DNA of 64,000 bases from NCBI GenBank assembly GCA_015296085.1, contig DVDT01000021.1:1-64000 (forward strand), written 5' to 3'. Under the pieces are notes generated by a model. The model was not told where the DNA came from. It was given only the letters and a program-made list of their open reading frames with translations, and made no database searches. Positions 10,687 to 19,610 of this stretch are shown here, one piece after another. Position numbers and translations under genes: made by a program. The stretch comes from Trichormus sp. M33_DOE_039 (GTDB lineage Bacteria > Cyanobacteriota > Cyanobacteriia > Cyanobacteriales > Nostocaceae). Positions within the stretch are counted from its first letter, which is position 1; every line of letters starts with the position of its first letter.

Positions 10687-10980
10687 GTGAAGTCTATCCT
10701 ACAGTCATACTTAGACCAAGAAATCTGGATACTGATACGAGATAAATGGTATTTTGCAAAAATCATTCGGGTTTGGGATGATTTGTTGTGGTTTCAACAC
10801 AGGACTCACAACAAAGAAACAGAAGAGGATACTTTGTGGGAAATGGTTGTCAAAATCAATGAGGTGATTGCAATTGATAGAATTATATCTGTTGTTAGTA
10901 GAAAACCAGATGTATTCATGTCAAAACTAATAGAAACTGACCAACACACAAATAATCATCCAAAAGAGCATGAAAACTAA
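10687..10980 (+). CDS. small hypothetical protein, possible SH3/Sm-like barrel
   Basis: The 97-residue product starts at GTG. Its first 65 residues alternate hydrophobic strands with turns (YLDQEIWILIRDKWYFAKI and similar), suggesting a small beta-barrel of the Sm/SH3 type, and the tail is polar, rich in His, Asn and Glu. I do not recognise a named family. It stands alone in an AT-rich neighbourhood. No membrane helix or signal peptide is visible. Confidence 0.55.
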   Translation: MKSILQSYLDQEIWILIRDKWYFAKIIRVWDDLLWFQHRTHNKETEEDTLWEMVVKINEVIAIDRIISVVSRKPDVFMSKLIETDQHTNNHPKEHEN

Positions 10981-11226
10981 TTAGATAAAATCGATTTTTA
11001 CCTTATAAAACCCCGTGTAATGTGTGAGAGTGCGAGAATTAATAACCCCAGTTTCTCTAGGAAACTGGCGTTATTGGCTAATATAGAAAAACAGAAGATA
11101 GCCTCATCCGTCTTCACCATCAACACCTTCTCCCTTGGATTCTACAGGCTCAAACTTGAATTGCGCTCTAGCGGCAAATAAATTGGGAGTAGAAGGCATT
11201 GCATCCCTTCTGATTACGACTTGGTT

Positions 11227-12357
11227 TCATCCCCAAAGTCTTCTACCAGATTTACCTTTTAATTGCTTGTGAGTGTCTGCTAATAAAGCAGGAATATCTA
11301 ATTTTTCTGGACATCGAGGTAAACAATCGCTACATTCTGTACAACGGTTGGCTTTCATCCCTGGAAACCAATGTCCGGCATTTTCAAACATACTATAACG
11401 ATATTGCCCGTAATCTTTCATATCATAAGCAACAGCTAGATTACGTAAGCGTAAAACTTCGGGAATATTAATCTTTTCTGGACAGGGTAAACAAGCATAG
11501 CATTGGCTGCACTTTTCAGCTTCTAGAACTTGATTTTGATGATTTTCTAAACTTTTAAAAGTGAAAATCTCTGCTGGTGTCAACTCACTATTATTATCAG
11601 CAAATTGTAAAGGTGCTACTAATTCCTCTGGATTAGCTGGCCCTACACTTAAGGTAGTGATACGGTTGTCACTTAATAAAAATCGATAGTTTAATTCTAG
11701 AGGTGAAAACGGCTGACACAAATCTTTGAGGGTTTGGGATGGTGTGTACAGTCTTCCTCCCTTGTCAGCAGGAGAAATAATAAAAACACCGATTTCTTTC
11801 TCAGTTGCTAACTGAATGACTGGGGCATTTCTTTGAAAGAAATAGTAATAATGTAGATTAACAAATTCAAATAAATCTGTATTGATTGCTGCTTGAATTA
11901 ACTCTAATGAACCGTGAGTAGAGAAGCCAACGTGTCTGACTCTACCGTCAGCGATCGCTTCTGTGACGGCTTCCATACAGCCACCTTTGGCTTGCACTAA
12001 TTCTAGATGTTCCCAAGTATTTAAGCCATGAATTCCCAGACAATCTAAATAATCCAAATTCAATCTAGTTAAAGATTCATCAATATACCGACGCATACTA
12101 TCAGCATCAGCTGTGGGTGGGATTTTGGTAGTGATGTAAACTTGGGAACGTTTCACTGATAATCCACTTGCGATCGCAGCCCCTAAATACTCCTCACTTT
12201 TGCCGTAACCTCTGGCTGTTTCTATGTGATTGATTCCCATCTCTAAAGCTTTGGCTATAGTTCGCTGTGCAGTTTCCACATCAGCTAGGTAGCGCATTGT
12301 CCCTAGAGAAAAAACTGAAAGATGTAGATTTGTTTTCCCAAAGCGTCGGTATTGCAT
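11227..12357 (-). CDS. aldo/keto reductase with C-terminal ferredoxin-type Fe-S domain
   Basis: The N-terminal TIM barrel carries aldo/keto reductase features: YGKSEEYLG with the catalytic Tyr, TTKIPP with the Lys, and GIHG for the His. The C-terminal 100 residues add two Cys clusters (CSQCYACLPCPEKINIP and CTECSDCLPRCPEKLDIP), each fit for a [4Fe-4S] cluster. This fused class is known in bacteria and archaea; the substrate is unassigned. The fusion suggests that electrons come from ferredoxin as well as, or instead of, NADPH. It stands alone. Confidence 0.92.
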   Translation of the reverse strand: MQYRRFGKTNLHLSVFSLGTMRYLADVETAQRTIAKALEMGINHIETARGYGKSEEYLGAAIASGLSVKRSQVYITTKIPPTADADSMRRYIDESLTRLNLDYLDCLGIHGLNTWEHLELVQAKGGCMEAVTEAIADGRVRHVGFSTHGSLELIQAAINTDLFEFVNLHYYYFFQRNAPVIQLATEKEIGVFIISPADKGGRLYTPSQTLKDLCQPFSPLELNYRFLLSDNRITTLSVGPANPEELVAPLQFADNNSELTPAEIFTFKSLENHQNQVLEAEKCSQCYACLPCPEKINIPEVLRLRNLAVAYDMKDYGQYRYSMFENAGHWFPGMKANRCTECSDCLPRCPEKLDIPALLADTHKQLKGKSGRRLWG

Positions 12358-12579
12358 AAAATTCCAGTAAAAAGTAAAAATTTCAAGTGCAAAAGAAAGA
12401 AAATGCTTTGTACCCTGTGGGATACCGCAGGTTAGCCCCTCAGTTTATCTACGGGAATCATCTTTTTACTTTTTACTATTTAACACTTGTTGAAGTAGCT
12501 AAACAGAATTAATTACGCACATTGTTTTCTTGTTCCCTGTTCCTTCTCTTTGGGAATGAATTTCATTCTGCACAACTAC

Positions 12580-13077
12580 TTAACTTTCGTCATTACCAAA
12601 TCTCTTGATTAAATCTTCAGGACGAAGATTAGAAATAAATTCTCGGAAAGCTTGTTGTTCTGCTTCATCAGCGTCACGGTCAACAGGGATAGAAGCATCC
12701 GCAATCACTTCTTCCATGACCCAAATTGGAGTATTGGTACGCAGTGCGACTGCGATCGCATCACTAGGACGAGCATCGATTTCTTTTTTAACTTCACCTT
12801 GTTGTACGATTAATGCCGCATAAAATGTATCCTTCTGCAAAGAATGAATAATGACTTTTTCTAGAGTCATGCCCCAGGTTTCTAAAATATTGACAATCAA
12901 GTCATGGGTTAAGGGTCGAGGAGGCTTTTGATTCTCCAACGGCCCCATAATTGCCCTCGCCTGTTCTTGACCAATATAAATTGGCAATGCCCGCCGATCA
13001 GACGCATCTTTCAACAAGACTATCGGGCTACGGGTTATGGCATCTAATGCTATGCCAGCGACTTTCATCTCAATCAT
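12580..13077 (-). CDS. bifunctional nuclease family protein (BFN/DUF151)
   Basis: The 165-residue protein matches the DUF151 layout: MIEMKVAGIALD, then LPIYIGQEQARAI, the LTHDL segment, and DARPSDAIAVALR. Plant and bacterial relatives have been described as dual DNase/RNase enzymes. The acidic C-terminal tail is normal in cyanobacteria. The gene stands alone and is divergent from ribE. Confidence 0.9.
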   Translation of the reverse strand: MIEMKVAGIALDAITRSPIVLLKDASDRRALPIYIGQEQARAIMGPLENQKPPRPLTHDLIVNILETWGMTLEKVIIHSLQKDTFYAALIVQQGEVKKEIDARPSDAIAVALRTNTPIWVMEEVIADASIPVDRDADEAEQQAFREFISNLRPEDLIKRFGNDES

Positions 13078-13416
13078 TGGCCAACCCTCTACAATCCTTT
13101 GAGTGCTTAATTGTTAAGTGATAAATAATACCCTCAATGGGGTAATTAGAAGCGGTAATAAACATAGGCATCGTTCTCTATAATTGCCTCTATTAAACTC
13201 TGAACTGGCTGTGAACACCAGAGTAAATGAAATGGGTCTTTATAGACAATAACCTTCTTAACCAAGTATGACTTGTGAAGGATGCCATTGTGTTAATTAC
13301 CTTATAATAAAAGCAGTCAGAAAATATACTCAGAATTTTCGACATTCTTGTGAGAATTACCAGTGGATTTTCGGCAAAATTAGGCAATAAATAGAGATAG
13401 TTTTGCAAAAGAACCA
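13078..13416. other. spacer between divergent BFN-family gene and ribE
   Basis: This 339-nt AT-rich spacer should hold both promoters. I looked for an FMN-riboswitch-like element ahead of ribE and saw none. The minus-strand 71-codon frame here is not convincing. Confidence 0.5.
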
Positions 13417-14082
13417 GTGTTTACAGGATTAATTCAATCATTAGGAACAATCAAGCCCCTAGGTGGTGATGCGTGGCAAATTACTTGTGTGAGTCAGCCA
13501 TCATTAATTATGAAGGATCTAGCCTATGGTGACAGTGTTGCTGTAGACGGTGTTTGTCTCACAGTAGAAGAAATTCTGCCAGTCGGATTTATTGCTTCAG
13601 CTTCCCCAGAAACTTTGCGCCGTACTACTCTAGGCTATGAGCAAACACAACAAGGCTACGTTAACCTGGAAACTTCACTCCGCGTTGGTGGTAAAGTCGG
13701 CGGTCATTTCGTCATGGGTCACGTAGATGGTGTAGGTAGCTTGCTAGATACTAAACAGACTGCCAGTTCTTGGGAAATGACTTTCACTGCACCCGAAGCG
13801 ATCGCTCGTTACATTGTCCCCAAGGGTAGTATCGCTGTCAATGGCGTTAGTCTGACGGTAGCTGCTTATGAAGTGGATTTATCTCAGTTTACCGTGGCCG
13901 TGATTCCCCTAACTTACGCCGAAACCAATCTTCGCTATCTTGTTTCTGGTAGTTTAGTCAATTTAGAAGGTGATATTCTCGGTAAATACGTAGAAAAATT
14001 CCTTCATCCTGGCAAAAATTCTCTCAAAACCACAGACGATTCTATTACACCCGCATTTCTAGCAGAACACGGATATTTATAG
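13417..14082 (+). CDS. ribE: riboflavin synthase alpha chain
   Basis: RibE dismutates two 6,7-dimethyl-8-ribityllumazine molecules into riboflavin. The 221-residue protein shows the tandem lumazine-binding repeats: MFTGLIQ with SVAVDGVCLTV in the first half, and MGHVDGVG with SIAVNGVSLTV in the second. The start is GTG, fixed by the invariant MFTG N-terminus, although the ribosome-binding site is weak (AAAAGAA). No other rib gene is adjacent. Confidence 0.96.
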   Translation: MFTGLIQSLGTIKPLGGDAWQITCVSQPSLIMKDLAYGDSVAVDGVCLTVEEILPVGFIASASPETLRRTTLGYEQTQQGYVNLETSLRVGGKVGGHFVMGHVDGVGSLLDTKQTASSWEMTFTAPEAIARYIVPKGSIAVNGVSLTVAAYEVDLSQFTVAVIPLTYAETNLRYLVSGSLVNLEGDILGKYVEKFLHPGKNSLKTTDDSITPAFLAEHGYL

Positions 14083-14135
14083 GGATTGGGGAATAGGGAT
14101 TGGGACAAACAGAACATTGGGATAAAATCTACCTT

Positions 14136-14172
14136 GTCCCCAATCCCCAGTCCCCAGTCCCCAGTCCCCAGT
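14136..14172. repeat. heptanucleotide tandem repeat (GTCCCCA)n
   Basis: Five heptamers (GTCCCCA, ATCCCCA, then three GTCCCCA) run head to tail between ribE and the convergent peptidase gene. This is a short tandemly repeated repetitive (STRR) element of the type typical of heterocystous cyanobacteria. The same heptamer occurs in inverse form at 46592. Confidence 0.9.
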
Positions 14173-14174
14173 AC

Positions 14175-15728
14175 CTACTCCTTCCTCAATGCTTGCGCTG
14201 TCTGTACGCCTTGTAATAACTGGCTGAGGGCAACTTGTAGTTGTACACCAGGGTCAACAGCCACCCATCCGTTCTGTGTGAGATGACGGACTTCAAAGTG
14301 CAGGTGAGGGCCTGTTGAGTTACCAGTGTTACCCACGCGCCCAATCACAGTTCCCGGTTCTACCCATTGTCCTGGTTGTACAAAGATTTCCGACATATGA
14401 CCGTAGAGGGTTTGTTGAGCAGAACTGTGGTTGAGGATGACGGTTAAACCATAACCGCCTTGCCAATCAGCTGTGGTTACTTGACCTCTAGCAGCTGCCA
14501 AAATCGGTGTACCTAGAGGCGCACCTAAATCAGTACCGGCGTGAAAACGGCGATTACCTGTGATGGGGTGAATTCGCCAGCCAAATAAAGATGTCACTGG
14601 TGCTGCTACAGCTAGAGGATAAACCATCCCACTACCACCACGGTACGCTAATGTACTGGTGTAAGGAATTTGTGGCAATACTGATGCTAAAGGAATATCG
14701 TAAGTGACATTACTCTCACGAGGAGCAACGTTCCCTTCTGCCATTGGCGGGGGTAGTGTACCGCCGCTGGGTGCAATGGGAGTAGCACTGACTCTGGTTG
14801 TGCCGAATTCGCTGGGGTTGGGAATGAAACGGTTAGCATGAAAAGCTGTTTTATTTGCGCTACCAACAGCTACTTGAGAGCCACGCCATCTGCTTTGGCT
14901 TTGTGTACTAGCCAAAGGACGTACTGGGGATGCTGCTAACTGAGCAGTTTGACTCTTTCTGAGCCATGTGGGGGCTGATTTGGCTACGCGCTGGTTAGAT
15001 GATGGTGTTTGAGCGCAAGCACTACCAGCGACTCCTTGTCCAGAAGACAGAACGGTGCGACAGCCGCTAGAGCGTTCTGTAAGAATTACGGAATTTGGTG
15101 CTTGGTAAGTACCAGCATTATTAGAGCTGTAGTCGTTGGGGTCAATATAGGCGTTGTTATAATCCTGCTTGGGTTGCCTAACTGTAACGCTATTATTATT
15201 TGATTCGTTCGATGGTTGGGCAACTACTGGTTTTTTATTAGTTAATAATGGTTGAGCAACTGCTGGTTTCTGATCAGGTGTAGTTACTTCCCGTTGGGGT
15301 TTAACTTTGGTATCTTGTGCTGGTGCAATTCGGGACGTTTCTACTTGGGGTTGTGACTTTCTCACACTAAAAACTGGCTCGGTAGCCTCATTGTCAATAT
15401 TAGGTTGAGATTGTCTGACGGGCTTTGGTGATTGCGAAACTTCTGGTTGACGTAGCCTTTGCCTGAGTTTACTCTGCCGTGCAGAGAATTTTGGCTGTGA
15501 TTGAGATGCGGCTGGGGGTACAACATCTTTTTTCACTGGAATAGTCGCTGCTGTTGGTTGGGAACTTTCAACAGTAGGAACAATATTATCTATTGATGTT
15601 TCTGTTTGTGCCAACACCAAGCCGCCACTGAGGAGGCTAACACCACTTAACCAACACAGGCTTTGTGCTGGCAGAGTGTAGGCTAGGCGTTTCTTTGGAT
15701 TATGGGCAGAGTGATTGCGCTGCGTCAT
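14175..15728 (-). CDS. secreted M23-family metallopeptidase (peptidoglycan endopeptidase)
   Basis: The 517-residue protein has an N-terminal signal-like hydrophobic segment (about 22-42), a long Gln/Pro/Ser-rich low-complexity linker (about 50-330), and a C-terminal LytM/M23 domain. Zinc ligands are visible in FHAGTDLG (His, Asp) and GPHLHFEVR (HxH), with LYGHMSEI between them. M23 enzymes cut peptidoglycan cross-links, or activate amidases when ligands are missing; here all appear present. The disordered linker may span the wall. The peptidase ends against the repeat array between it and ribE. Confidence 0.92.
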   Translation of the reverse strand: MTQRNHSAHNPKKRLAYTLPAQSLCWLSGVSLLSGGLVLAQTETSIDNIVPTVESSQPTAATIPVKKDVVPPAASQSQPKFSARQSKLRQRLRQPEVSQSPKPVRQSQPNIDNEATEPVFSVRKSQPQVETSRIAPAQDTKVKPQREVTTPDQKPAVAQPLLTNKKPVVAQPSNESNNNSVTVRQPKQDYNNAYIDPNDYSSNNAGTYQAPNSVILTERSSGCRTVLSSGQGVAGSACAQTPSSNQRVAKSAPTWLRKSQTAQLAASPVRPLASTQSQSRWRGSQVAVGSANKTAFHANRFIPNPSEFGTTRVSATPIAPSGGTLPPPMAEGNVAPRESNVTYDIPLASVLPQIPYTSTLAYRGGSGMVYPLAVAAPVTSLFGWRIHPITGNRRFHAGTDLGAPLGTPILAAARGQVTTADWQGGYGLTVILNHSSAQQTLYGHMSEIFVQPGQWVEPGTVIGRVGNTGNSTGPHLHFEVRHLTQNGWVAVDPGVQLQVALSQLLQGVQTAQALRKE

Positions 15729-15828
15729 TGTTTCTCTCAGTTGAGTTGTGTCTGATTTGCCTAAAGAGATGATGCCAGTGGTTTGTCTTACCCAAAGAGC
15801 GAAATTGTCAACAAACCTGATATGAATC

Positions 15829-16707
15829 TTAAGAACTACGATAACCCAAACTAATTCTACCGGGTTCTAGATGAATTTCTGGTGTTTTCATATCAGTTAT
15901 GCAATCTCTTTCTAAGGATACTCGTAAACTCCCTTGAGGTGTTACGCCCACAACATTACCTGCAAGGTCGTTGACGTAAACGCGATCGCCCATGTTCACT
16001 AAAAATTCTAAATAGCGAGACAGAAGTATACTTATTCCTTCTTCTAAAAGGCAAGCCAGACCGGATTCTATGCCCAGTAAAACCTTACATATTAAGGTTT
16101 CTAGACAAGGGATTGGGTAATGGGTACTGGGTATTGGGGATTGGGAGAAAGAATTTGTATTTGTATAAGTATTCTCCCCTGTCCCTTGTCCCCTTCTTGC
16201 TTGCCATGTTTGTAAGTTAATCCCCGTCTCCAGTACAGGATTAGCCCAGTTGATGCCAACACCAACAACTGCTTGCGTGATTTTGCCTTGATTAACTTTG
16301 GTTTCTGTCAAAATGCCGCCTAATTTGCGACCCTCTAAAACTAAATCATTAGGCCATTTAATTCCAACATTAATCCCACATTGACGCAATTGATCAGCAA
16401 TTCCCCAAGCGGTAGCTAAAGTGAGTCGGTAGCTGGCGTTAGCTTCTAGATCAGGATTAATGGCTACAGAAAGATATAATCCGCCGGTTTGGGAAATCCA
16501 CTGCCGACCCCATTGTCCCCTCCCGGCTGTTTGCTCTGTGGCAATCACTACAGTTCCTGCTTTTGCTCCTTGAGTGATTAATTCCCAGAGAGCTATGTTT
16601 GTTGAATTAACACAGTCAAAAATGTGTAGAGAAAACGGTAAATAATCATACTTGCGCTCGGTGGTGAGAGCAGTTAATAATTTTTGCTGATCAAGTTTTA
16701 CAGCCAT
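15829..16707 (-). CDS. birA: biotin--[acetyl-CoA carboxylase] ligase, class I
   Basis: BirA attaches biotin to the biotin carboxyl carrier protein of acetyl-CoA carboxylase. The 292-residue protein begins directly with the catalytic domain (no N-terminal HTH, so it is not a repressor). GRGQWGRQW at 62-70 binds biotinyl-AMP, KWPNDL at 117-122 carries the catalytic Lys, and a short C-terminal SH3-like domain follows. An unusual polar insertion at residues 170-200 is encoded by heptanucleotide repeats (see the repeat entry). The rest of the protein is normal. Confidence 0.94.
   Translation of the reverse strand: MAVKLDQQKLLTALTTERKYDYLPFSLHIFDCVNSTNIALWELITQGAKAGTVVIATEQTAGRGQWGRQWISQTGGLYLSVAINPDLEANASYRLTLATAWGIADQLRQCGINVGIKWPNDLVLEGRKLGGILTETKVNQGKITQAVVGVGINWANPVLETGINLQTWQARRGQGTGENTYTNTNSFSQSPIPSTHYPIPCLETLICKVLLGIESGLACLLEEGISILLSRYLEFLVNMGDRVYVNDLAGNVVGVTPQGSLRVSLERDCITDMKTPEIHLEPGRISLGYRSS
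16111..16198. repeat. heptanucleotide repeats inside the birA reading frame
   Basis: Five heptamers (GATTGGG, TAATGGG, TACTGGG, TATTGGG, GATTGGG) at 16111..16145 and further CTCCCCT/GTCCCTT/GTCCCCT heptamers at about 16173-16195 are the same class as the intergenic STRRs, but here they are translated. They encode about 30 residues rich in Ser, Thr, Pro and Asn inserted between the catalytic and C-terminal domains of BirA. Confidence 0.85.
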
Positions 16708-16988
16708 TAACAGAAATTCCGTTGTTCACTTTAGCTACTTAAGTGCTGTTAGACAACTCTCTATGAAGATGAGTTCACAAGTCAACAGTCACTAGTCATG
16801 ATTACACGCAAAATCCCAACCTACCGCATTGTTCACTGGGGGCATTTTTTGGTCTCTTATTGTTACTCCTGAGTAAAAATTTTTTCACTCCCGAAACAAT
16901 GGGCAAACTGCGAGTGATGACTTTCACTCACTGGGGATTCAAGTTAGCATGAATTGGCTGATAAGTTTCTGTTTAGGTTTGGTTCAAG

Positions 16989-17762
16989 ATGCACACTTGG
17001 CATTGGCATAATTGGGAGGGACTACCATACCTAACTTGTAGTCTCTTAGGAAATTGGCAACATGGCTTTTTTACCCAGCAGTTTTGGCCGCGATCGCCCC
17101 ACGAGTTAACAAAGGTGCTGCACCCAGAAGCATCAGCATATCGATTGAAACAGGTACATGGCAATACAGTTCTCACCCCTAAGGAAATAGATGCGAATCT
17201 GGATGCAGAGGATGAATTAGCTTTAGCAGATGGTTTAATGAGTGAAGCAGCTCTGCAAGCTGTGTGGGTAGCCAGCGCAGACTGTACACCTGTTTTAATT
17301 GGGGATGTCAAAACTGGACGGGTAGCAGCACTCCATGCAGGTTGGCGGGGAACAGCACAGAAAATTGTGCCGCAGGCGATCGCTCGGATGCAAGCCCAAG
17401 GTAGTCAGTTAACAGACTTGCGGATTGCAATGGGGCCAGCCATTGCTGGCGAAGTTTACCAAGTTTCTGTGGAAGTTGCAGCAGAAATTGGAACTAGCAT
17501 TACACCATATGACGACACCCAAAAAATTGTTCAGACGCTACATGAGTTACCTAATTCACCCTTGTTAGCTGACCCCGAACCAGGAAGAGTCAGGGTAGAT
17601 GTGCGGCGAGTCAATGCTTTGCAAATGGAAAGCTTAGGGATTAGTAGCGAGCAGATAGCGATCGCACCTTACTGCACTTACCAAACTCCAGATCATTTCT
17701 TCTCCTATCGTCGTGAGCAACAGAAAAAGGTGCAATGGTCGGGGATTGTTAGTGTGTCTTAA
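16989..17762 (+). CDS. pgeF: PgeF/YfiH family protein (multicopper-oxidase-like fold, purine nucleoside phosphorylase family)
   Basis: This 257-residue protein belongs to the YfiH/DUF152 family. Metal-site residues are visible: His57 in KQVHGNTV, Cys99 in ASADCTPVLI, and His116 in ALHAGWRG. Members have been reported as peptidoglycan-editing factors in E. coli and as zinc-dependent purine nucleoside phosphorylases; the annotation laccase is older. Which activity applies here cannot be read from sequence. It converges with the FMO gene across a shared terminator. Confidence 0.9.
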   Translation: MHTWHWHNWEGLPYLTCSLLGNWQHGFFTQQFWPRSPHELTKVLHPEASAYRLKQVHGNTVLTPKEIDANLDAEDELALADGLMSEAALQAVWVASADCTPVLIGDVKTGRVAALHAGWRGTAQKIVPQAIARMQAQGSQLTDLRIAMGPAIAGEVYQVSVEVAAEIGTSITPYDDTQKIVQTLHELPNSPLLADPEPGRVRVDVRRVNALQMESLGISSEQIAIAPYCTYQTPDHFFSYRREQQKKVQWSGIVSVS

Positions 17763-17783
17763 AGTGAACTTGCCTGCTCAAAA

Positions 17784-17816
17784 TTTGTAGGACAGATGTT
17801 TTATCTGTCCTACAAA
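17784..17816. terminator. bidirectional stem-loop terminator between pgeF and the FMO gene
   Basis: TTTGTAGGACAGAT (17784..17797) and ATCTGTCCTACAAA (17803..17816) pair perfectly over 14 bp around GTTTT. It lies between two converging stops and A/T runs flank both sides, so it can end both transcripts. Confidence 0.85.
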
Positions 17817-17845
17817 CTCATAAAAGAAAAATATAGTATTTTTAT

Positions 17846-19393
17846 TCAAGCAATACTAACCTGCTCACTATTCTTGACAGCCGTATCACCTAAAGATTCA
17901 CATCTTCTTGATTTTAAAATCTGTCTAATTTGTTGATAGTTAGATGGAGATACAGGTAAGATCATTTTGATAATTTGTGTCCAGCTTGTAGGATTACTTT
18001 TTATCACCATATCCTCCATCAATTCCTCAATATAATGAAAACTAAATGGGAATATAGATGTACCATTGTATAAACTAGATTCCCACTCTTTCTGTTTCCA
18101 TTGCCATTCTACTGCTATTTCTTCTAGCATCTTTTGTGGTGATGGTAAATTGAGTTGTCCTTGAAAATATTCCACCAACCACTGAGAACTAATATCTGAT
18201 GTTAAAGGACAAAATTTGCTCGAATTGTAACCCACAAAGCCTAATTGCTGAATGTGAGGGTGAATAAGATTACGGTAAAGTTGGAAATTACCTTGCTCAT
18301 TTATGATTAGACGACGATAATCTGCTTCCAAAAAAGGAACATCTTGACGAAATCCTGTGCCGAATACCACAATATCCGCAGGTATATATTCACCAGTTGC
18401 TAACTCTACGCCACCGGAAACAAATTGTTTAATTTCTGTCTTTTTAGTCTGAATTTTTCCAGAACGTACGTAATTATAAAAGTTGGGAGTTTCTAAAGCG
18501 ATCGCCGCAATTACCCATTGATTTAAGGGTTTCTCAGGGAGCATTCCACAGGTATCCAAACTGAGTTGGTAACGGAGTAAAATTTCGTTAATGCGCCAAA
18601 AAGCCCAGACTAATGGCTTACCCAAAGTGTGCAACACCCATTCCATCCCCCGCAATTGACGATAGGGTAGCCAACTTTCAGCAAACCGTGTCAACAAAAT
18701 ATACTTGACATTCACTACACCCAAGAAAAATTTAGGAATCTTCCAAGGTATTTGACGAAACACCATCGTGCATTCTGAAGCTAAATTAGCAGACATAGTA
18801 GCGATGTCAGTCGCAGATTTACCAAGACCTACAACAACTACCCGCTTACCTTCCACAATCGAGGCGTTGTTAAACTCTGTGGTGTGTAATATCTGACCTC
18901 CAGATGCGATGAAGTCTTCCTTACCGGGTAATGAAGGTTGGTGAGGAATGCTAAAAGTCCCAGTACACACTACAACAAAATCAAACTCCAACTGTTCCTG
19001 TGTTGTCTGTCCAGAAACCTGATCACGAAATTGGATACTAACTAACCATCCTGATGTTTCTGTAGTTTTTCTTTTTATCTGAGTTACTTCTGTTTGGAAA
19101 CGAATTTTGGGTGTAATACCGAAATGTTCAGCGTAGGATGCTAAGTAATTTCGCATCTGTTCGGCGGTAGGCCACTCTGGATAAGATGCAGGCATAGGAT
19201 AATCAGGAAAGGCGTAGGTATCGCGAGGGCTTTGAATGGTAAGACCGGGATAATTTCTAGATTTTTCCCACACACCACCCAGTCCTGATTGTTTCTCAAA
19301 CACTCTAACTTCGTAACCTGCTTCGATAAATGTTTTAGCGGTAGTTAGGCCGCTGACACCAGAGCCAATTACACATACTTGCTTGGCTTGCAT
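17846..19393 (-). CDS. flavin-containing monooxygenase, last gene of the peptide cluster
   Basis: The 515-residue protein has an N-terminal FAD site GSGVSGLTTAK (10-20), an NADPH site GLGKSATD (189-196) and a GxxxHxxxF segment (166-174) resembling the FMO/BVMO fingerprint. FMO-family enzymes oxygenate N, S or C atoms using NADPH and O2, and single-component FMO-type tryptophan halogenases (AetF type) are known in cyanobacteria. It lies on the same strand as the halogenase-like gene, 217 nt behind it and after a hairpin, so it may have its own promoter. AGGAT lies upstream of the ATG. The substrate is unknown. A role in modifying the repeat peptide, or in supplying reduced flavin, is inference only. 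Confidence 0.85.
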   Translation of the reverse strand: MQAKQVCVIGSGVSGLTTAKTFIEAGYEVRVFEKQSGLGGVWEKSRNYPGLTIQSPRDTYAFPDYPMPASYPEWPTAEQMRNYLASYAEHFGITPKIRFQTEVTQIKRKTTETSGWLVSIQFRDQVSGQTTQEQLEFDFVVVCTGTFSIPHQPSLPGKEDFIASGGQILHTTEFNNASIVEGKRVVVVGLGKSATDIATMSANLASECTMVFRQIPWKIPKFFLGVVNVKYILLTRFAESWLPYRQLRGMEWVLHTLGKPLVWAFWRINEILLRYQLSLDTCGMLPEKPLNQWVIAAIALETPNFYNYVRSGKIQTKKTEIKQFVSGGVELATGEYIPADIVVFGTGFRQDVPFLEADYRRLIINEQGNFQLYRNLIHPHIQQLGFVGYNSSKFCPLTSDISSQWLVEYFQGQLNLPSPQKMLEEIAVEWQWKQKEWESSLYNGTSIFPFSFHYIEELMEDMVIKSNPTSWTQIIKMILPVSPSNYQQIRQILKSRRCESLGDTAVKNSEQVSIA

Positions 19394-19492
19394 TATTAGT
19401 TTTATCCTTAGTTATTAGTTTATTAGTTATTAGTTATCACCTAATATTTTTGAATATGGATGATGGATATTAAAAAGTAAAAAATTTGTCTG

Positions 19493-19531
19493 GGAAAGTT
19501 TGAGTGTAGAAAAACTCCACTCAGACTTTCC
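19493..19531 (-). terminator. terminator-like hairpin between halogenase-like gene and FMO gene
   Basis: GGAAAGTTTGAGTG and CACTCAGACTTTCC pair over 14 bp with one G.T, around an 11-nt loop. In the minus direction it is followed after a few bases by T-rich tracts (ATTTTTTACTTTTTAA). It could end, fully or partly, the transcript coming from the halogenase gene. Confidence 0.65.
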
Positions 19532-19610
19532 ACAAAAGTAAAAAGAAAAGATTCTCTTGCCTTTTTATTGCCCCATTCTCATCAATAAAGGTATTGGACT
19601 TTAATGAGGA

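Noticed and set aside
13078-13416. FMN riboswitch before ribE
   Set aside because: I could not find the conserved multi-branched RFN pattern.
14136-14172. CCCCAGT array as CRISPR
   Set aside because: Period 7 with no spacers; an STRR.
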